DNA from: an uncultured Flammeovirgaceae bacterium
GTDB lineage: Bacteria; Bacteroidota; Bacteroidia; Cytophagales; Cyclobacteriaceae
Length of the DNA stretch: 8,406 bases
NCBI GenBank assembly: GCA_937138955.1
Contig: CAKZPJ010000209.1
Span: 1 to 8,406, forward strand
Direction: 5' to 3'
A program made the position numbers and the translations under genes. The notes under the pieces were generated by a model. The model did not search any database. It was not told the DNA's origin and saw only the letters and a program-made list of their open reading frames with translations. Of the stretch, positions 6,571 through 8,406 are shown one piece after another; position 1 is the first letter of the stretch; every line of letters begins with the position of its first letter.

Positions 6571-7378
6571 TTCTCTCCAAGTAATTATCTACGTTAGCAA
6601 TCACCTCTGGGTCATCGCTAATAGTTTTAACGTGTTCAAATTGCTGGCGGGATTTTTCCTCCTCACCGGCTTCTAAATAACTTACTCCTAGCAAAAACTG
6701 CGCTTGCAGGTTATCAGGATTAATTTCTTTTACTTTCTCAAACCGCTCTACTGCCTTCTCATATTGCCCTGACTGCCTTGACAATAATCCTAAGTTATAG
6801 GTAGCCAGTTCGTGATTTTCATTCGTCTCTACTATTTCACGTAGCATTCTAATACCCGCCATTGGGTTTGATGAACCTATATACGTCATTGCTGATTTAG
6901 CTTTAGCATCTAAGTTACTTGGTTCTTCTTCTAATACCTTATCGAAGTAAAAGCGAACTTTTGTGCCTAACTGCTGCCGCTGCCCATTACTAATGGCTCG
7001 CATAAAAGCCTCGTAATACATTTCTCCCGCTCTTTCTTGATCCTTCAGCTCTTCGGTTTGACTAGCGAGTACTTCAGCATAGTAAGCAGCACTATCATAG
7101 CGATCAGCTTGAATGAATAGCTTCACTAAAGAATTGGCAAAGATAGCATTTTTTTCGGCACTCTCATTGGTAAGGTACAAAGTCCGTAAGCTGTCAGCTT
7201 CTAGCTGTACGGCAGGAGCTAAAGGTGAAAGATGAACATCTTCTTCGGTTTCAGCTATAGGCATAGGAGTTTCCCCTACTGCTTGTTCATCGTTATCTAC
7301 CACAATGCGAGGCAAACTAAATAAACCTACTATCGCAAGCATGGCTACTCCTACTATAATCCACTGTTTTTTAGCCAT
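6566..7378 (-). CDS. Membrane-anchored tetratricopeptide repeat protein
   Basis: The N-terminus has two Lys, then a hydrophobic helix (WIIVGVAMLAIVGLFSL, residues 6-22), with no lipobox Cys. The protein is therefore probably anchored in the inner membrane with the rest in the periplasm. An acidic, Pro-containing linker runs to ~60. Helical repeats fill the remainder, the clearest being TPRs at ~188-221 (ELATYNLGLLSRQSGQYEKA and EKVKEINPDN) and ~222-255 (LQAQFLLGVSYLEAGEEEKS), with weaker ones at ~118-187. TPRs bind partner proteins; the partner is unknown. The gene starts with ATG at 7378, 50 bases after the HU stop on the same strand, so it is probably co-transcribed with HU. I do not recognise a named gene and assign no specific function. 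Confidence 0.85.
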   Translation of the reverse strand: MAKKQWIIVGVAMLAIVGLFSLPRIVVDNDEQAVGETPMPIAETEEDVHLSPLAPAVQLEADSLRTLYLTNESAEKNAIFANSLVKLFIQADRYDSAAYYAEVLASQTEELKDQERAGEMYYEAFMRAISNGQRQQLGTKVRFYFDKVLEEEPSNLDAKAKSAMTYIGSSNPMAGIRMLREIVETNENHELATYNLGLLSRQSGQYEKAVERFEKVKEINPDNLQAQFLLGVSYLEAGEEEKSRQQFEHVKTISDDPEVIANVDNYLERI

Positions 7379-7428
7379 AATCTAGAGAATCTTTATACTG
7401 AGGTACGACACCTCTAGGATAGAACTAC

Positions 7429-7746
7429 TTAGCTAGGCTCCGTTACCTTCAGCTTTTCACTCAGTTTCTCGCTGGTTTTGATTTTTTCTACAAACACCTT
7501 CGATGGTTTGAAGCTAGGCACAAAGTGTTCTTCAATAACAATAGCCGTATTTTTAGAAATATTTCGGCCTATTTTCTGAGCCCGTTTCTTATTTACGAAG
7601 CTTCCAAATCCGCGTACATAAATGTTCTCCCCTTCAGCCATCGAGTTTTTAACTACAGTAAAGAATGCCTCCACAGTGGTATAAACATCTGCTTTGTCAA
7701 TACCTGTTTTGTCAGCAATCTGTTGAACTACTTCTGCTTTGGTCAC
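7429..7746 (-). CDS. HU/IHF-family DNA-binding protein
   Basis: This is a small nucleoid protein that binds and bends DNA as a dimer. The N-terminal helices (MTKAEVVQQIADKTGIDKAD) and the core IYVRGFGSF (42-50) are diagnostic. The DNA-binding arm reads GRNISKNTAIVIEEHFVPSFKPSK (60-83 overall). The Pro found at the arm tip of E. coli HU (RNPxTG) is Ile63 here, a form typical of Bacteroidota HU proteins. A charged tail from ~87 takes it to 105 residues against ~90 in E. coli. The start is GTG at 7746; TAA lies in frame two codons upstream (7750-7752), so no earlier start exists. It is the first gene of the leftward run and divergent from mutY. Confidence 0.95.
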   Translation of the reverse strand: MTKAEVVQQIADKTGIDKADVYTTVEAFFTVVKNSMAEGENIYVRGFGSFVNKKRAQKIGRNISKNTAIVIEEHFVPSFKPSKVFVEKIKTSEKLSEKLKVTEPS

Positions 7747-7790
7747 GTTTTATTTAGGTTTTAGTTAAGTACTGGATTTTGGATACTACC

Positions 7791-7821
7791 CGAAACTAGG
7801 GAGCGTAAATTTAATGGTAAA
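7791..7821 (-). promoter_or_regulatory. Possible promoter of the HU gene
   Basis: On the - strand TTTA (7818-7821), a 19-base spacer and TAGTTTCG (7791-7798) match the Bacteroidota pattern TTTG-N19-TAnnTTTG with one mismatch in each box and the ideal spacing. It would place the start about 35-40 bases before the HU start codon. The 160-base gap to mutY must also hold the mutY promoter, for which I see no convincing match. Confidence 0.35.
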
Positions 7822-7906
7822 TCATAAATTAGAAAAAAAAAGAGCCAAAATCTCCCCTATCTCTAGTGCATTCTCGAAGATTCTATCTCATTATTAGCCT
7901 ATTAGT

Positions 7907-8406
7907 TTGGAACAACCGCCTTTTGCCGAAGAAATTATTCAGTGGTACCAGAAGCATCATCGAGATTTGCCCTGGCGTCACACCCTCGATCCCTATCAAA
8001 TCTGGCTATCGGAGGTTATCCTACAGCAAACCCGAGTTGTTCAGGGGTTACCTTACTACCAAAAGTTTATTGAGGCTTTTCCTACAGTATATGATCTAGC
8101 CCAGGCATCAGAACAAGAAGTTCTGCGACTTTGGCAAGGGTTAGGGTATTACTCCCGAGCGCGTAACTTGCATGCCTGCGCCAAAAGTATTATAGCCGAC
8201 TACCGGGGCGAATTTCCTAAAACCTACCAAGAGCTAATGAAATTGAAGGGGGTGGGAGCTTACACAGCGGCAGCCATTGCCTCCTTTGCTTTCAATGAAA
8301 CGGTGCCCGTAGTAGATGGTAATGTATATCGGGTACTTTCGCGAATATTTGGTATTTCCCCTAACGATATTTTTTCTCCAGTCATTGGTGTGATAGTTAA
8401 GTGGTT
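7907..8406 (+). CDS. mutY: Adenine DNA glycosylase MutY (5' part, runs off the window)
   Basis: This base-excision repair enzyme removes adenine mispaired with 8-oxoguanine. About 166 codons are present. LPWR (21-24) and DPYQIWLSEVILQQT (28-42) carry the catalytic Glu36. QGLGYYSRARNL (77-88) follows. The helix-hairpin-helix LKGVGAYTAAAIASFAF spans 113-129. VVDGNVYRVLSR (135-146) carries the catalytic Asp137. The iron-sulfur cluster and 8-oxoG-recognition domain lie beyond the window. The start is taken as TTG at 7907: an in-frame TAG lies at 7895-7897, no ATG is available before LPWR, and ~20 residues before LPWR is the usual length. It is divergent from HU, an arrangement I recall from other Bacteroidota genomes. 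Confidence 0.93.
   Translation, partial: MEQPPFAEEIIQWYQKHHRDLPWRHTLDPYQIWLSEVILQQTRVVQGLPYYQKFIEAFPTVYDLAQASEQEVLRLWQGLGYYSRARNLHACAKSIIADYRGEFPKTYQELMKLKGVGAYTAAAIASFAFNETVPVVDGNVYRVLSRIFGISPNDIFSPVIGVIVKW

Noticed and set aside
7400..7414. Short hairpin GAGGT-acgac-ACCTC between HU and the TPR gene
   Set aside because: There is only a 5-bp stem and no T-tract, so it is too weak to call a terminator.
7747..7906. Possible mutY promoter, e.g. TTTG near 7788 with TAAATTTA near 7806
   Set aside because: The spacer is about 24 bases, too long for the TTTG-N19-TAnnTTTG pattern, so I did not call it.
7866..8099. 77-codon + strand frame overlapping the start of mutY
   Set aside because: The other frame from 7907 encodes unmistakable MutY motifs, so this one is a shadow.
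8340..8406. Possible frameshift at the end of the MutY fragment, where the sequence looks less conserved
   Set aside because: The other two frames soon hit stops while the called frame stays open, and this part of MutY is variable.

Overview
The window looks like part of a Bacteroidota chromosome, most likely a marine, polysaccharide-using Cytophagales-type bacterium. This rests on family resemblance, not a database search. The clues are an SGSH-like sulfatase, a GntR/LacI-type hybrid regulator, a Bacteroidota-type HU, weak Shine-Dalgarno signals, promoter-like matches to the TTTG / TAnnTTTG pattern, and a run of HU, TPR protein, tiny basic ribosomal-type protein and RNase E/G with mutY divergent.

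Left part (1-3550, + strand): the 3' part of a sulfatase gene, then a Tat-exported metallophosphoesterase with a putative C-terminal carbohydrate-binding-like domain. The sulfatase reading frame carries an in-frame TAA (21-23) right after the end of the active-site signature (AILTGQ). Conserved sulfatase sequence resumes immediately and runs uninterrupted for over 400 codons. The copy as written is therefore probably a recent pseudogene or contains a sequence error.

Middle (3547-4569, - strand): a GntR-type regulator with a LacI/periplasmic-binding-protein-like sensor domain, convergent with the phosphoesterase. The two stop codons overlap in one CTAG, leaving no room for a terminator. The regulator could control the sulfatase/phosphoesterase locus, but nothing in the sequence proves this.

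Right part (4644-8406): a housekeeping block. On the - strand, in transcription order, are HU, a membrane-anchored TPR protein, a 29-residue Lys/Arg-rich protein resembling bS22/mS38 (AURKAIP1/COX24), and RNase E/G ending in a clear intrinsic terminator. mutY (adenine DNA glycosylase) starts divergently from HU and runs off the window end. Three of these genes use non-ATG starts. The longest stretch without a large gene (6218-6565) holds the 29-codon gene, its terminator and a short palindrome. No tRNA, rRNA, CRISPR array, insertion sequence or transposase was seen. I found no convincing new multi-gene system; the best leads are the interrupted sulfatase, the sulfatase/phosphoesterase/regulator trio and the tiny basic gene.
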